Assembly (NCBI GenBank): GCA_038380435.1
Contig: JAWZYU010000011.1
Coordinates: forward strand, 82,560,501-82,624,500
Origin: Ryuthela nishihirai
Lineage: Eukaryota > Arthropoda > Arachnida > Araneae > Heptathelidae
DNA: 64,000 nt
Reading direction: 5' to 3'
Below are positions 11,338 through 22,450 of the stretch, in pieces. The position numbers were made by a program, and so were the translations under genes. Within the stretch, counting starts at the first letter, position 1; every line of letters starts with the position of its first letter. Below the pieces are notes generated by a model. The model saw nothing but the letters and a program-made list of their open reading frames with translations. It searched no databases and was not told the DNA's origin.

Positions 11338-12880
11338 CAGGGATTTATCAAAATAATGGAAACGAACTATTTGTGGAGAACATTTTATTAATATGCTGTA
11401 GGCCCACCACGGTCGTTCAGAACAGACGCAATTCTACGTGATATAGATTTGTACAAGTGTATAAGTAATGGAATATGGGACTATTCCTGTAAAATATGGC
11501 CCAACTGTGCCAATGATGCTGGAGGTGGAAATTGTCACTCCAGATATTCCCACAAATGTTCAATAATATTGAGGTTTTAAGATTGACAGTGTACCTCGTG
11601 CTCTGTAAACCACAATTTCGCGCAATGCACGGGTGCATTGTCTGCTTGAAACCAGGGATGATCATTAGGGAACAGTGCTCGCAACATTGGGTGCAAGTGG
11701 TCCCCAAGAATGGATTCGTACTTTGCGGATGTGACAAGACCCTGCAGAATAACATAGCCCTAAGGAATGCAATGATATGCCACCCCAGAGCATCAGGGAT
11801 CCTTCTCCATGCTTTAGAGCCTTGGTAGTACATTTCTGAATTTTTTCGCCAGTCGTACACTCTTACCAGTGGTGGGAAACAATGTGTGGCATGATTCGTC
11901 AGACTAGATCAGTGTCTCGCAAACTGTGTGCCGCCAGAGATTTTCAAATTGACACTAGATATTCCAAAGATTTCATTTTGACTTGACTTGTGTTATCGAC
12001 GTGCTTTAATAGAAATCTTTCAGATTTTATCAACTGGGATCTTGTAAGTATTTATCAAGCTTTTTCCAAATTTTGGTATTAATTTTTGATTATTTCAAGC
12101 CATAGAATGGACAAATATTTAAAGCAAACACTGAGTTATGAATTAAAGGACGAGAGCAAATCTTCAAGTAAAACCAGGCTGATGACTTCAACAAAGCGCA
12201 AATATAATGACGATTTTATAGAGTTTGCTTTTTTAGGTGTGCCGCGGAAAAAAAAATTAGATTCAGCGTGCAGGAGAGTAAAAAAGTTTGTGAGACACTG
12301 GACTAGATGATATGTTGCCAGTCTAACATTCCAGTTTTTATTTGTTTTGCACGTTTTGTGCATTGATGTTGGTAATCAGAGGTTTGTGGATTGCAGCAGG
12401 GCTATAAGTACTGGCACGATGAAGTTCCTGACGAACTGTTATGACGGAAACGGGATCATTCCGACTGGTGTTGAACTCTGCTGCTATTTGCGGTACCGTG
12501 GTCTGGTGCTATCATTGCATAATCTGTGCCAACGTTCGCCTACCCTGTCTGACAGCTTCGTGTGGCGGTCCACAATTTGCACGTTTGCAGACAACGCCCA
12601 TTCCTTTTTGATAGGTAGTCAATCTTCGTGTTACACCTACTATATCCGCCGTTCTGGTTATTGAAGCTCGTGCAAGATGTACCAATGATCATCCCTTTTT
12701 TCAGGTTACAGATCTCACTTCCGACAATTACACCACAACAGCTGTTTCACCTGTGCCTGTGGCACTGCTATGTGATAGCCGCCATCGTACTTCTCCCCTT
12801 TACGTACCTCGCATCGCGGGTGACATCATCCCTGTTTCATTGCATGTAGTCGCCTTCCCATTATTTTGATAGAACCCCTG
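11338..12880 (-). mobile_element. Tc1-type transposon (left-arm copy), transposase broken
   Basis: The ends are inverted: CAGGGATTTATCAAAATAAT at 11338 faces the complement of CAGGGGTTCTATCAAAATAA ending at 12880, each flanked by the TA dinucleotide typical of Tc1/mariner target duplication (11336-11337 and 12881-12882). The transposase reads on the minus strand. Its helix-turn-helix part (TTVPQIAAEFNTS) lies near 12440-12500 and its C-terminal catalytic part, with a DNAPVHC-like Asp motif and IIEHLWEYLE, lies near 11520-11640. Stops and frameshifts break it. A 391-bp hAT MITE splits it at 11910-12300. The mirror copy is 39620-41162. Confidence 0.88.
11910..12300 (+). mobile_element. hAT-type MITE inserted in the Tc1 element (left-arm copy)
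   Basis: The element is 391 bp with imperfect inverted ends (CAGTGTCTCGCAAACT and, inverted, CAGTGTCTCACAAACT) and an exact 8-bp target duplication, gactagat, at 11902-11909 and 12301-12308. Eight-base duplications are the hallmark of hAT. The plus-strand ORF from about 12107 (MDKYLKQTLS, then TKRKYNDDFIEFAF) resembles the N-terminus of ZBED5/FAM200-like hAT transposases, so this is an internal deletion derivative of a Buster-like element. It ends after about 65 codons at the right terminus. Confidence 0.88.
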
Positions 12881-12882
12881 TA

Positions 12883-14639
12883 TCTCTTAAAATAAAAAAA
12901 AGTTGCATTTTTCCACCCCCATGTGAGTAAGGGAACAATCAGCAAAGAGGTTTAATGTCTACGGATAGCGAGACGACAAAGGGAAAACTCGTTTTTTTAG
13001 CAAGCTAAGAAGGGGGAGATATGTTTCTCGTATCATTTTCTCAAAATGTTTCAAAATTTTCATTTTGATAATGTCATTAATGATTTTGCTAACAAAGGCA
13101 AGAGAAATTGAGAAATAAAAAAGTATGTACTCTTTTTAGTGCAAAGATTTATTTCATGATTAAGAATAATTTTTACAAATCTAAAACTTATTTTTATACC
13201 ATAACTTTAAATTTTTCTATAAAAAACCCCCATCTTTTTAATTTTTATCTCGTTTTCAAAAAACTTTTTAATTTGGTAAAAAAACTTTTTAATTTGGCCG
13301 GATCGGAAAGAGGGCGCAACCCTCCCCCCTCTAAGAATCTGGTAAAGAAAATAGAGGCAAAAAATTATTAAACTTATGGATTTTTCAAAAACATTTTAAG
13401 GAGCTGTATAAATGAATGGGGAAATGTGAATCCAGTTTCTTTCCCAACCCTTTTTTTTTCTAGATCTTGGCCTGGTATTAACAAAATGTAATTCGCATTT
13501 TCGCAAATACTTAAGGAGTTTTGATTTACATCATTAGAGATCACTAAATATGAAAACGGCAAAACTTGAGCGAATGCTGCAAGTGATCTGTGTATGGTAG
13601 AAATTTGGAATTTCGGTGATAGAATGACGAGATGTTCCACTGACAGACTTCCTTTTCTCGGAGGACTGTTAGAAAAAGCAGCTTTTTAAACATGAGAAAT
13701 AAAAGCAAAATATATTTATGTTGCGTAATTACTAATAAAATATTGCTCATTGCGTAACTAATGACTTTCATCTGTCTTCCACTGATGGCTACGCTCACTG
13801 GAATCTATCGCTCGCTTGCATCTCCTACTCGCTACTACGACTCTCACTTGAAACGCCCCTACTACTAATTACGCTGAAATCTCAGATACGCTCCACTGGA
13901 AACGCCGCTTTTCTCACGCGTAACACATAGTGGGGTTTATGATGCTGCAGGCAACTCAATGCCCATTATCAGCATCGGTGATATGGCCCTAGAGGACATG
14001 GCTTAAGATTAACATATTTAAGAATTAAACCGATAAGAGTGGACTACGAGAGACAGTACATGAAGAATGTGTGGTTCAAGGGAGCTAAATCGGTAAGCTG
14101 TCTTGAGAGAAAGTCATCCATTTGGGCCTCTTGAACTTGCTTAGAACTTCGGGATTATAATTCAACAGGGAGGATTTGATCTCGTGTTTTTTTTTCACAA
14201 CCTCGGTGATGAATCTTTTCGGGAGATCCATCATGTGTGTGTGTATGCTCGAAATTCCTGTGTATTTGTAGGTTTGTGACAAGCCAGATGGCACCGAGCA
14301 TTGATCAAATGCATTTGTTTTGGAATATTTAGATTTACGGATATTCATAATTGTGGTGTTGGTTCAGATGGGAGAGGCATAAGTAATGATCCAGATGACT
14401 GTGTGATAAAGTAGCAACTTATGATCCGCTGACAGGACCGAGTTTCGACCTGTCAGGGGACTAAGCTGGGATGGAATATGTAGATCCCCAGATCCCACTT
14501 TAGTTTATGGTGTAATGCCAAGGTATTTGACAGATTTCTGCCACTTGATAGTGTTGAGTATGTGTGTTATATACTGGTGGATAGTGAAAAAAGAACATCC
14601 AGAAGGAATTCCTTTGGGAACGTCATGTGTTAAGGGCAT
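12883..14639. other. Arm sequence between the two Tc1 elements; protein-like scraps of unknown origin
   Basis: Two protein-like traces overlap here. On the plus strand, 13930-14150 reads in two frames as SGVYDAAGNSMPIISIGDM and then, shifted, RVDYERQYMKNVWFKGAKS, which looks like genuine old coding sequence. On the minus strand, 14348-14085 is an 87-codon ORF starting MNIRKSKYSKTNAFDQCSVP. I recognise neither. A third minus-strand ORF (13640-13374) spans a block absent from the right arm. The pair ctgacagg/cctgtcag near 14431-14458 can form a hairpin. Viral or Polinton origin is possible but unproven. Confidence 0.45.
13190..13565. other. Block present only in the left arm
   Basis: Between shared flanks ('attcttaatc...acaaatctaaa' side and 'gagcgaatgctgcaagtgat' side) the left arm has about 375 bp that do not match the right arm, which instead has about 160 bp (39153-39313). 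The left block is AT-rich with a repeated 'actttttaatttggt' motif near 13262-13300. Which arm carries the original sequence is unclear. Confidence 0.6.
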
Positions 14640-15420
14640 CAGAAACTGATCCAAGATTCACAGTCATTGGATGAAACAATGACGCCACTGAGGATAACAA
14701 CATGCAAATGTAAGCAGCGCCTATTTAAGGACTAGGACGTGAAGAAAGAAGTTATTTGTCTTGTTCAGTGCTCTTTGAAGAAGCTAGCATGTCTGGACGA
14801 TGTAGACGTGCAACATTTGTTCAGTTAGCAGAGTTTGAGAGGTCGTATAATGGGTCTTTGAGAAGAAAATTGGTCTTTTCCTCAAATTCCACACCGCATT
14901 AGACGAGAGGTATCGGCAGTGGCACGATGTTGGCGTTGATGGTCAGAAGAGCATTTGAACACTCGCAGACGTGGTTTCAGGCAATACAGAGCTATGGACG
15001 CACGAGAGGATCGGCCTATCAGGAGGGAAGTGGTGGCCGAGTGGACGACTAATGGCATCACAAAATCGATCCTCTCATACCAAGGATGTCTACAAGAATG
15101 ATACGCAATCATCTTTTGGAAGCAGGGGTATGGGTACGCATCATCACTGTCGAGCACATTTGCAGTGGTATCAAGAACGAGTTCGTTGGAGGGATGAATG
15201 GCAGTCTGGTCTTCATTGATGAAAGCCGATTTTGCTTAGGAGCGTCTGATGGAGGTTTACGCAGCCATAGACGACAAGGTGAGTGGTTTTTTTCCATAGT
15301 GTATCCGCCAGTGACACACAGGGCCAATGCCAGCATCGTGGTGTGGGGAGCGATTAGCTATCACTCGTACATGTATGGTATTTGTACAGGGTACATTGAA
15401 TAACAATACGTACATCAGGG
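14640..15420 (+). pseudogene. Tc1-type transposase, 5' part, cut off by the Polinton (left-arm copy)
   Basis: From 14790 the plus strand encodes MSGRCRRATFVQLAEFER, the usual N-terminus of a Tc1-like transposase, then the second DNA-binding helix region. At 15086-15403 is the catalytic domain start with FIDESRFCLGASDGG (first Asp of the DDE triad) and IVVWGAISYHS. The coding trace stops at the Polinton boundary (15421), just after the NTYI-like stretch following the second catalytic region. Frameshifts occur near 14860 and 15060. The remainder of this transposon is not found on the other side of the Polinton, where a mirror copy of this same half lies instead. Confidence 0.85.
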
Positions 15421-16435
15421 AGTAGTAGCATAAATGAGAGTTCTGGGCCAGTAAATGGCTCAAAAGAATTCTGTGAAAATCTATGGGAAAAGTTATGGGG
15501 GATGAGGTAAAAAGTATGTTTCTTGTGGTTCTTTGTGAAAATATGTGTAAAAATTAGAAGAAACGGGGGTGTTTTTTAGCCTGTGAAAAACTAAGTTCTT
15601 TTTTTAAAGATGAGGTTTAACTAATTTGTGAATTAGTTTAAATGGATTAGTTTGAAATGAGATATTTTTTTGAGATAAAAAATGATGTTTTTTGAGTTAT
15701 CGTACACTTACTGGATTATTCGGTTGTAAAAGTCACGAAAATCGGTGTTGTGGTTTTTTCTGAAAATATGTATGAAAATCAGAAAAAAACCGCGTGTTTC
15801 ATGTGAAAAAAGTAATATAAGTTTTTTGGGCAGACGAGATTTAAACTAATTTTCAGAAAAAATGAGGTGTGCGTGAAAGAGATAAAAAACGATGCGGTTT
15901 GTTATCATACACCCCACTGGATTATTTGGTTGTAAAAAGCCAGGTAAATCGGAGAATTTAACGAAGTCAGACAGTTTTGAGAAATTTGTTTGAAACATAT
16001 GACAAAATCGACAGGTAAAATGACGTTTTCGGGGGGTCTGATGAAAAGATAGACTTTGAATATCTGTGAATGTATGAAGAGAGGGTATTAGATGAAAAAA
16101 AAATTTGGAAGTGAAAAGTGATTTAGGTTAATTTTTTAAACAATTAGAAAGAATTTGAACTGAAGAGTGATGTAGGTTAGAATAATTTTGAGAATGTATG
16201 AAGTTTGTAAAGAGAGAGAAGAGTTTTATGTTATCGTGATAAACAGAAATCAGTCTCGATCTCCTCAAATGAACAATGGGCTCCAGATTTAATTTCATTG
16301 AACTAAATCTCTTATTCACTGAACCTCAGAATTAAAGTGAAGCTGAAAAAATACTGGTTCGGGAACAAACATATTTTTTTTAAACGTGCAAATATGTGTA
16401 GATTTCGAAATGATTGTATATAAATATTTTTTTTT
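15421..16435 (+). repeat. Outer Polinton left terminal inverted repeat, non-coding part
   Basis: About 1 kb between the element end and the capsid gene stop. It is non-coding, with repeated short phrases such as 'gattatttggttgtaaaa' (15714 and 15912) and 'tgacaaaatcgacaggtaaa' (about 15999-16018). The same phrases occur, diverged, in the termini of the inner element near 19880-19990, showing that the two elements are related. Mirror copy: 34770-35785. Confidence 0.85.
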
Positions 16436-17815
16436 ATCCAACAACTAAAAGTTTTTTCCCTAGTGGTTGTAAAGTTGCTTTTCGTTCTGAGACAATTATG
16501 AAATATACGTGATATAATTCATTTGGCGGTCTATTTAATTTAAACTGTATTTCGATATCAGCAGTTGCTGATAATTCATATAGACCTAATTGGTATTTGC
16601 TGACATCAAAATGGAATATCGGTTACAGTTTCATAAAATCTTGGTAACTGACTTGTGTACCGAAATCGATATCCATATTTTTTGCAGCTAAAAAGCTGTT
16701 GTAAACTCGCGCATAGTCTAAAGTGTTGAGTTCAAAGTTGCACTCGAATTCTTGTTCGGGAAACTGTTCGCTATTCACTCTGATGTGAATCGATTCTAGT
16801 AACGTGATCAAACACGATATTGTTTCTTGTTTGATTATTCAATCGGTTAGACTTTTGTAAGACGACATAAAGATGGACAGGTTTATTTTGAGTTATAGTA
16901 ACCCGCCAACTGACATGAGAATCAATTCTAGTATCAGATTTGTACAATTTGCACGATTCCCAAAAGATTTCATGTGGATTGCCGCTTGCTAACTGAGATT
17001 CTAGTTTTGTAAGTACTTGTATTGATGGTTCCACTTTTGGAATAAACCAAGATAGTGAGATATTTCAAACTTAAACAACGGAGCCCCATCTCTCTGAATA
17101 ATGTCAATGTCATCATTTTTTTCTAATTTTATGGTATCTTTTACACTGTGAAACACTTTATCCACGTCTCGGCAGAATCCAAACAGCCGATTCAATGGTA
17201 AGAATAAACTTACATTTTAACTATTTTTCGTAATTTCATATCTGTCCGAGAATCCTTGATTGAATTCAGGATTTTCCTTCAACGCTTGTGCAAAATCCTT
17301 TATCTTATTATTTGTGTCCAGTTTATCTTGGCCTCCGTCGTACAAATACATATTCATTTTCGAACTGTTTGCGGTATCTTTGGACCACATCATACTTGTG
17401 GCAGCACTGTGTGAAAAGTCTTCAGTAAAATCAATTAAATTGTGAAAGGTGGTCGTCACTCCTGGCAATTCAATGTCTTCCAGTTCTGTTTTCTATATAA
17501 TATTGAGCACTCTTAAAAATGTTCTACCCGTTAGTGACTACATCATTGCCGCCGATATCATCTGATTTCAGTATTTGATTTCAGTATTTTGCTTAAATCC
17601 CATCTGATTTCAGTATTTTGCTTCTGACGTGTATATAACTATTGTGCGGATGTAGAAAAACGTCCAAATCTTTGGTAAATATTTGATATTTTTTCGAGAT
17701 TTTTAACATTCACATTGGTTTCTCGATATTCCAAGTATTCGTATTTTGTCGTTGAATATCGTCTATTGCATCTTCGAACAAATTCAAATAAGAAGCTTCA
17801 ACGTCCGTCCTATAC
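16436..17815 (-). pseudogene. Polinton major capsid protein (left, longer copy), broken
   Basis: This is the double-jelly-roll capsid gene of the outer Polinton, read on the minus strand. The N-terminal part is near 17600-17815 (HPHNSYIHVRSKI at about 17630). The middle (17217-17468) contains TTTFHNLIDFTEDFSHSAAT and MMWSKDTANSSKMN. The next block has LFGFCRDVDKVF, a strongly conserved capsid phrase, and the C-terminal block ends at about 16436. Frameshifts or stops occur near 17500-17580, 17215, 17035 and 16800, and a stop at about 16623 is absent from the right copy (TAT there, TAA here). The protein would build the virion shell. The C-terminal four fifths of the gene fall inside the large inverted repeat; the N-terminus does not. 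Confidence 0.88.
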
Positions 17816-17824
17816 TTATTTTAT

Positions 17825-18062
17825 GACTTTATGATTTTTAGGTCATTTCCGTAAATTAACTGATTAAGAATATTTCTGCTTTTAGGGAATATTTTCTCGT
17901 TTTCCCGAACGATAGGCGACTGTATTGTATAAAATATTTTAATTCGATTTCTTGGTATCTTCATCTTTATTTGGTTCTGATGTGTAACATGTAAGTCACG
18001 TTTTCTTTGTTCAAGTCAATTACTTTATTATTCTGATCGGTTACTTTCATTCTAACGTTGTA
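17825..18062 (-). pseudogene. Probable Polinton minor capsid (penton-like) protein, C-terminal remnant
   Basis: On the minus strand, upstream of the capsid gene, a trace reads VTDQNNKVIDLNKENVTYML followed by HIR and a stop. Phrases of this kind close the jelly-roll minor capsid proteins in Polintons as I know them. Further residues down to about 17830 may be a second short frame. Only a fragment is readable and the upstream part is missing, because the integrase gene starts within 30 bases on the other strand. Assignment rests on one motif and on gene neighbourhood. Confidence 0.45.
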
Positions 18063-18087
18063 AAAAAAGATCGGTATAAAAGATCTC

Positions 18088-19045
18088 ATGCGCAAAACTG
18101 GATTGAAGGAAAAAGAGTTAAAAATATTTCTTCAACAACAAGATATGTACACGTTACACAAACCCATCTATAAAAAATTCCAAACCAGACCGGTTTATGT
18201 CTCGAATGTAGACCACCAGTGGCAGAGTGAGTTAATCGATATGCAGAAATTTAAATTTCAAATAACCAAATGAATTACATTTTAACTGTGATTGACATTT
18301 TTAGCAAATTCGCCTGGGCAATACTTATTAAAGAGAAAACGGGTAGTGATATTACCAAAGAATTTGTCGTAATTTTTAAACAACGTAAGCCATTCAAGTT
18401 ATAAACGGATAAGGGAACTGAGTTTATCAATAAAGAAACTCAAGCACTGTGTAACCAACGAGGTGTCCTTGGTTTGCCACTGAAAATGAGACTAGCTCAA
18501 ATTGTGGAAAGATTTAATAGGATTCTAAAGACAAAAATGTGGAAATATTTCACTGCAAATAACACTAGAAAATCGATCGATGTTCTACCAAAATTCGTTA
18601 AGAATTACAATACTTCTTATCACAGACCCCAGAATAAGCAAGCTTGCAGAAAAACATAGATATTGTGTATTTTAATCTGTTTGGTAAAAGAATTAGATCT
18701 ATTACAACACCAAAATTTAAAATTGGCGACAGAGTGAGAATCGCCAAGTACAAGACACCGTTTAAAAAGGTTATCTGCCGAATTTTACAGAAGAGATTTT
18801 TGAAATTGCTTAAGTTCGGAATACAGATACCATAACATATAAGATCAAGGATCTGAAAGGAGAACCAATCATTGGTAATTTTTACACCCAAGAAATGGCG
18901 AGTTACGAAAAGCAAGATGACATTTATAAAGTTGAAACCATTCTGAAAACTAGAGTGAAGAATAATAAAAAAAAAAAAAGCATTATGTTAAATGGTTTGG
19001 TTATGATAATACATTTAATTCTTGGGTCAAAGCAGATGACCATTT
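18088..19045 (+). pseudogene. Polinton integrase (retroviral type, with chromodomain), broken
   Basis: The plus strand encodes in order an N-terminal block with LQQQDMYTLHKP, then VDHQWQSELIDMQ, the catalytic core with VIDIFSKFAW (first Asp), TDKGTEFINKETQA (second Asp), and QIVERFNRILKTKMWKYFTA (catalytic Glu), then FKIGDRVRIAKYK, and a C-terminal chromodomain-like tail (GYDNTFNSW-like near 19000-19020). The core therefore keeps the D,D,E residues, but the frame is broken near 18270, 18405, 18655, 18775 and 18980. Integrase joins the element DNA to host DNA. An upstream N-terminal portion seems to be missing, so the start is not fixed. Transcription would run in the same direction as the ATPase just downstream. 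Confidence 0.88.
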
Positions 19046-19057
19046 TAAATAAAGCAA

Positions 19058-19684
19058 ATGGAGATTCAAAATTTTGACTTTGAAGAAGATGAAAAATTCT
19101 TGAACAGAAATGTATTAGCACCTGTCTGACCTTTTAGACTTTTAATCTGTGGACCATCGGACTCAGGGAAGACGAAACATTTGTTGAATTCAATATTTAA
19201 ACATTTCTACTAAAATAAAATCTTTTTTTATGCCAAAGATTAAACCAAGCCGAAATATCAGTTTTTGCAAGAAATATTCGATGATTTGCACGAAATTTTG
19301 GAGAAAACATTTGGCGAAAAAATATCAATTGCAACTTTCTCTTCCAGTAAAGAATCGGTATGTCAAGGCCAACGAACTGGATCCCGACATGCAAAATTTA
19401 ATTGTTTTCGACGATTTCGTAACGGAAAGAAATCAAAAACTCATCCAAGAATTATTCGTCAGAGGAAGGAAAAAGAACATATCACTGATTTACCTGACGC
19501 AGAGTTATTTTTCGACTACAGTGTAATTATTTTATATTCTTAAATATGCAGAACAAGAGAAATGTAGCAGATACAAGTGGATCATGAAACAGAAATCAGG
19601 AAAGATATTTTTATGCAGTTTTATTCATATGCAGTTTCAAAACCACACGATTTCTTATTAATCGATAAAAAAACCAACAACATG
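19058..19684 (+). pseudogene. Polinton packaging ATPase, 5' part, split by the inner Polinton
   Basis: The start ATG at 19058 gives MEIQNFDFEEDEKFLNRNVL. A stop follows, then LLICGPSDSGKTKHLLNSI, a clear Walker A P-loop. Further on, DPDMQNLIVFDDFVTERNQK holds the Walker B, and SLIYLTQSYF is the sensor-type motif of FtsK/HerA (A32-like) ATPases. The last readable codons before 19685 are the conserved FLLIDKKTNN. The gene continues beyond the inserted element at 27174. Stops near 19128 and 19208, a frameshift near 19365 and another after 19526 add to the damage. The enzyme would pump DNA into capsids. Confidence 0.88.
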
Positions 19685-21059
19685 AGTAGTATAGTAAATG
19701 AGAGTCCTGAGAGGATAACATGAATCAATGTTAAAGTATAGGGGATCTCATGTTAACCTATGGGACACTTTTGGGGAGATGAGCGTTGACGTGGTTTTGG
19801 AAAGACGTTCTGTTTGAAAGACAGGACACGAGTGGGTTTTGTTGGGAAAATGTTGCAGTTATCAACACTTCATTGAATTATTGGGCTCTTGGGGTGTAAA
19901 AATTGGTAAAATAGGAGAAGTCGAGAAAAGCGAGACAGTTCGGGAAATTAGTTTAAAAAATATGACAGTTGAAAAACAACAGGTAAAATGAGGTTTTCCA
20001 GAGCTGCAGGAGAAAAATAGGACGGAAAAAATAGATTTTTGGGTGCTATCTGGGAATGTATGGATTTTTTACGTTCCAGTAAGGATGAGTAGATATGAGA
20101 AAAAGCCCCCCTGTTGTCAGTCAAGAGGGTCGATCTCATTTTTTCCCCATCCACAGGGTCTATTGCAGCATCAATGTAGGCTGTTGTTTTCAGTATACAT
20201 TGCAGAGGGGGGGGGGGGGTCACCGACTTCAGGCATGAGGTCTGCCGAAAATATTATTAATAACTGCTGATAATCTCTTCGTGGGGAAGGCTACTGCTCC
20301 AAACATATTTGCGTTGCTGTCACACTGGGTGCTGACTGAAGCTCTATTAGACACCTCTTTATATCAATTAATAAAGACTTAAAAACACTCAGGCATTGAG
20401 GAAAAAAAGCTGAATTCATATGGGGGAGTTTCTAAACTCTTCATTTCTTTCTCTCCTTGCTTCTCTCCAATTGCATCTAGTCTCTTTATACACACTTATT
20501 TCTTGCACAGAACTGTGAAAGCGATGCTTTGCATATGATAGCGATGCTCCCTGTTCAAATCTGCAATATGACGTAATGAACGTATTCTGAGAGACTTCTT
20601 GTTGACGCTAATGCAAATGCAATCTTGTTTGGCTCTGAGCAATGGTTGAGTCACTCGGTTCAAAAAGGAGATAAAGATATAAAAGTAATATTGGGATGTT
20701 TCTCTTCGCAATGCAACTCCATTCGTGATTACTCAATTGTGGGTTATTGCCATCATAAGCGTGATGCTTGCTTAGTATTCGTCCGAATCATTTTCTGCAA
20801 AACTTGACTTATTTTACCAGTGCCCCGAAATAACTCCACGACCCGACCTCTTCCGGTGTAGCAGCATATATCTGCAATAAGGATCTCGGTTAGCTTAACA
20901 TTCATGATTTCTAAAAAAAAAAAGTATTGTTGGATAAAGTGTTGGGGAACTTTAGTTTTTGGTAGAAAGTCTATTATTAGTGGTAAGTGGATTATTAAAC
21001 TGTTTTATTAGACAATTTAATATTTTTTACACATTCTTTACAGATTTTTTATGTTTTTC

Positions 21060-21400
21060 AGTTGATTGTTTTATAAATGGTATCTATCTTGTCATACATA
21101 TCTGAAATTCGAAAATTCCTAAAGGCATACGTTTTAATGCCTTCTGTATCAATTATTCTTTTCGTATAATCATGATAAATCCAATCTTTATAATTTCAAA
21201 CACTTCCATATCGTGTTGAAGAGATCGAAATTCTATTTGTTTGGTACTAAAATTCTTTTCTGAAAGAGACAGTGGCGATAATTTTCGTGAGTAAATTAAT
21301 TTTTAACACCATTCGCTGATTTCTTGGAAAACGGGCCATCAATTGAATGTAGTATTGAAAGTCGCGTAATTCGAACTGTTGTGCTAAATAAAATAGAATC
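21060..21400 (-). pseudogene. DNA polymerase B C-terminal fragment in inner left repeat
   Basis: Mirror image of 25500-25845. Read on the minus strand it carries the polymerase-tail phrases described there (FSKKSANGVKN, FRSLQHDMEVFEI, TYAFRNFRISDMYD in shifting frames). It is part of the inverted repeat and not an independent gene. Confidence 0.78.
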
Positions 21401-22249
21401 ATTGCGCCGTTTCGTTTCTTGTGCTCGAAGAGGCGGCGAAGGGTTACTTAGAGTGTTTTTGTAAATGCTTGTTCTTCCCTTGCCCCATTTCCTGTGCTCG
21501 AAGCTGCGGCTTGATAAAAAAAGAGACTGATAAAGAAAGACCGATTTTGATAGTATTTTTTTTATTAGCCTCTCGGCTCACAAACAAAACTCGGAGTTTG
21601 ACTGTCAAAGCTTCTTGCACTTTTTTCAACAAAAAGCTTCTTCACAGGGTCAGCAGATGTTTCCATAGCCTTTTCAACAGTGGGTCAGTACTTTTCGGAG
21701 GTGTCTTCAATTCTGCTGGTCAGTCTGATTTCCTGGAAGGAGAAAAAAAAAAAGTGTTGTTGTCATAATACATGGAACATTTTTTTTATGTATGCACGCA
21801 ACTTTTAAGTGTTCAAGAAATGTCTTGAAGAGAGGACTCTTAGGGTGAGAATTGGGGGAAAATCGATAGGGGTTTTTTCTGAAAATTACTCAGAGGAGGA
21901 TTTTTGAAGGTGTCGAGGAATAGTTAAATTCCGAGTTGATTCGTTCCTATTGGGATCATCAGGTGGTCTGAGACTAACTCAGTCAAGCGCCGATGTAAGA
22001 AAAAGGGCATTGAGTGGGTTGGCACATTGAGTGGCGAAAGTCGTTATTTAACAAGGTCAATGTAAGAATACTCACTTAGTCCTTCCGCTCGCTTGTTCCC
22101 TTGAGAGCATACAGGCCTCGTCTTTTTAGAGTTGTGTGAATAAAAAAAAGTGCGTCCATTTTTCAATGGCGACGGGGTGAGGGGGGCTAAAATAATCAGA
22201 CATTCCAGGTTCGAATTCCGAACCTTGGGCAGGATTCTTCTTCTTTTTC

Positions 22250-22450
22250 TTAAGGTATGTGGCCGAGTGGTTAGTACGCTTGGCTACTGATCTATGGGAC
22301 CTGGGTTCGAGCCCCGGGTAAGGCATGGATGTATGTGTTGTTTTTCTGCTGAGGTCCTGCCATCCTCTCGGATCTTTTACTTTTGCATATAAACTGACAG
22401 GCTCCTGTCAGACCTCTGTGGCAAGCAGCTGCTTGAGGGTGTATTTATTT
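22250..22450 (+). mobile_element. tRNA-derived SINE (full-length type copy), family S1
   Basis: The head has A-box-like TGGCCGAGTGG and B-box GGTTCGAGCCC, as in a tRNA gene (RNA polymerase III promoter). The body ends 'ctgtggcaagcagctgcttg' and then a tail of short TATTT repeats. The same body occurs at 27934-27987, 41882-42025 and 49020-49150. The corresponding site in the right arm of the inner Polinton (about 24655) is empty, proving that this is an insertion and that it came after the arms formed. Confidence 0.85.

Larger units (their letters stand above)
10913..17506 (+). repeat. Left arm of a giant imperfect inverted repeat
   Basis: Reading inward, the arm is the reverse complement of 33697-41579. 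Landmarks present in both arms are a Tc1 element with a hAT insertion, an unidentified stretch, a truncated second Tc1, the Polinton terminus and most of the major capsid gene. Identity is high throughout (isolated substitutions and small indels), interrupted by a LINE in the right arm only and by one unmatched block in each arm (13190-13565 and 39153-39313). The outer edge is at ttcagaat (10913), the inner edge at about 17506. Confidence 0.93.

Noticed and set aside
11532..11828. 98-codon plus-strand ORF in the Tc1 element (mirror 40672-40968)
   Set aside because: It is antisense to the transposase C-terminal coding region, which has clear family motifs.
20209..20219. G homopolymer run as a regulatory quadruplex
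   Set aside because: A single uninterrupted G run with a C run at the mirror position; more likely a simple polymorphic homopolymer.
20496..20711. 71-codon ORF conserved in both inner arms (also 26187-26402)
   Set aside because: Identity between mirror arms reflects recent duplication, not selection; no family motif.
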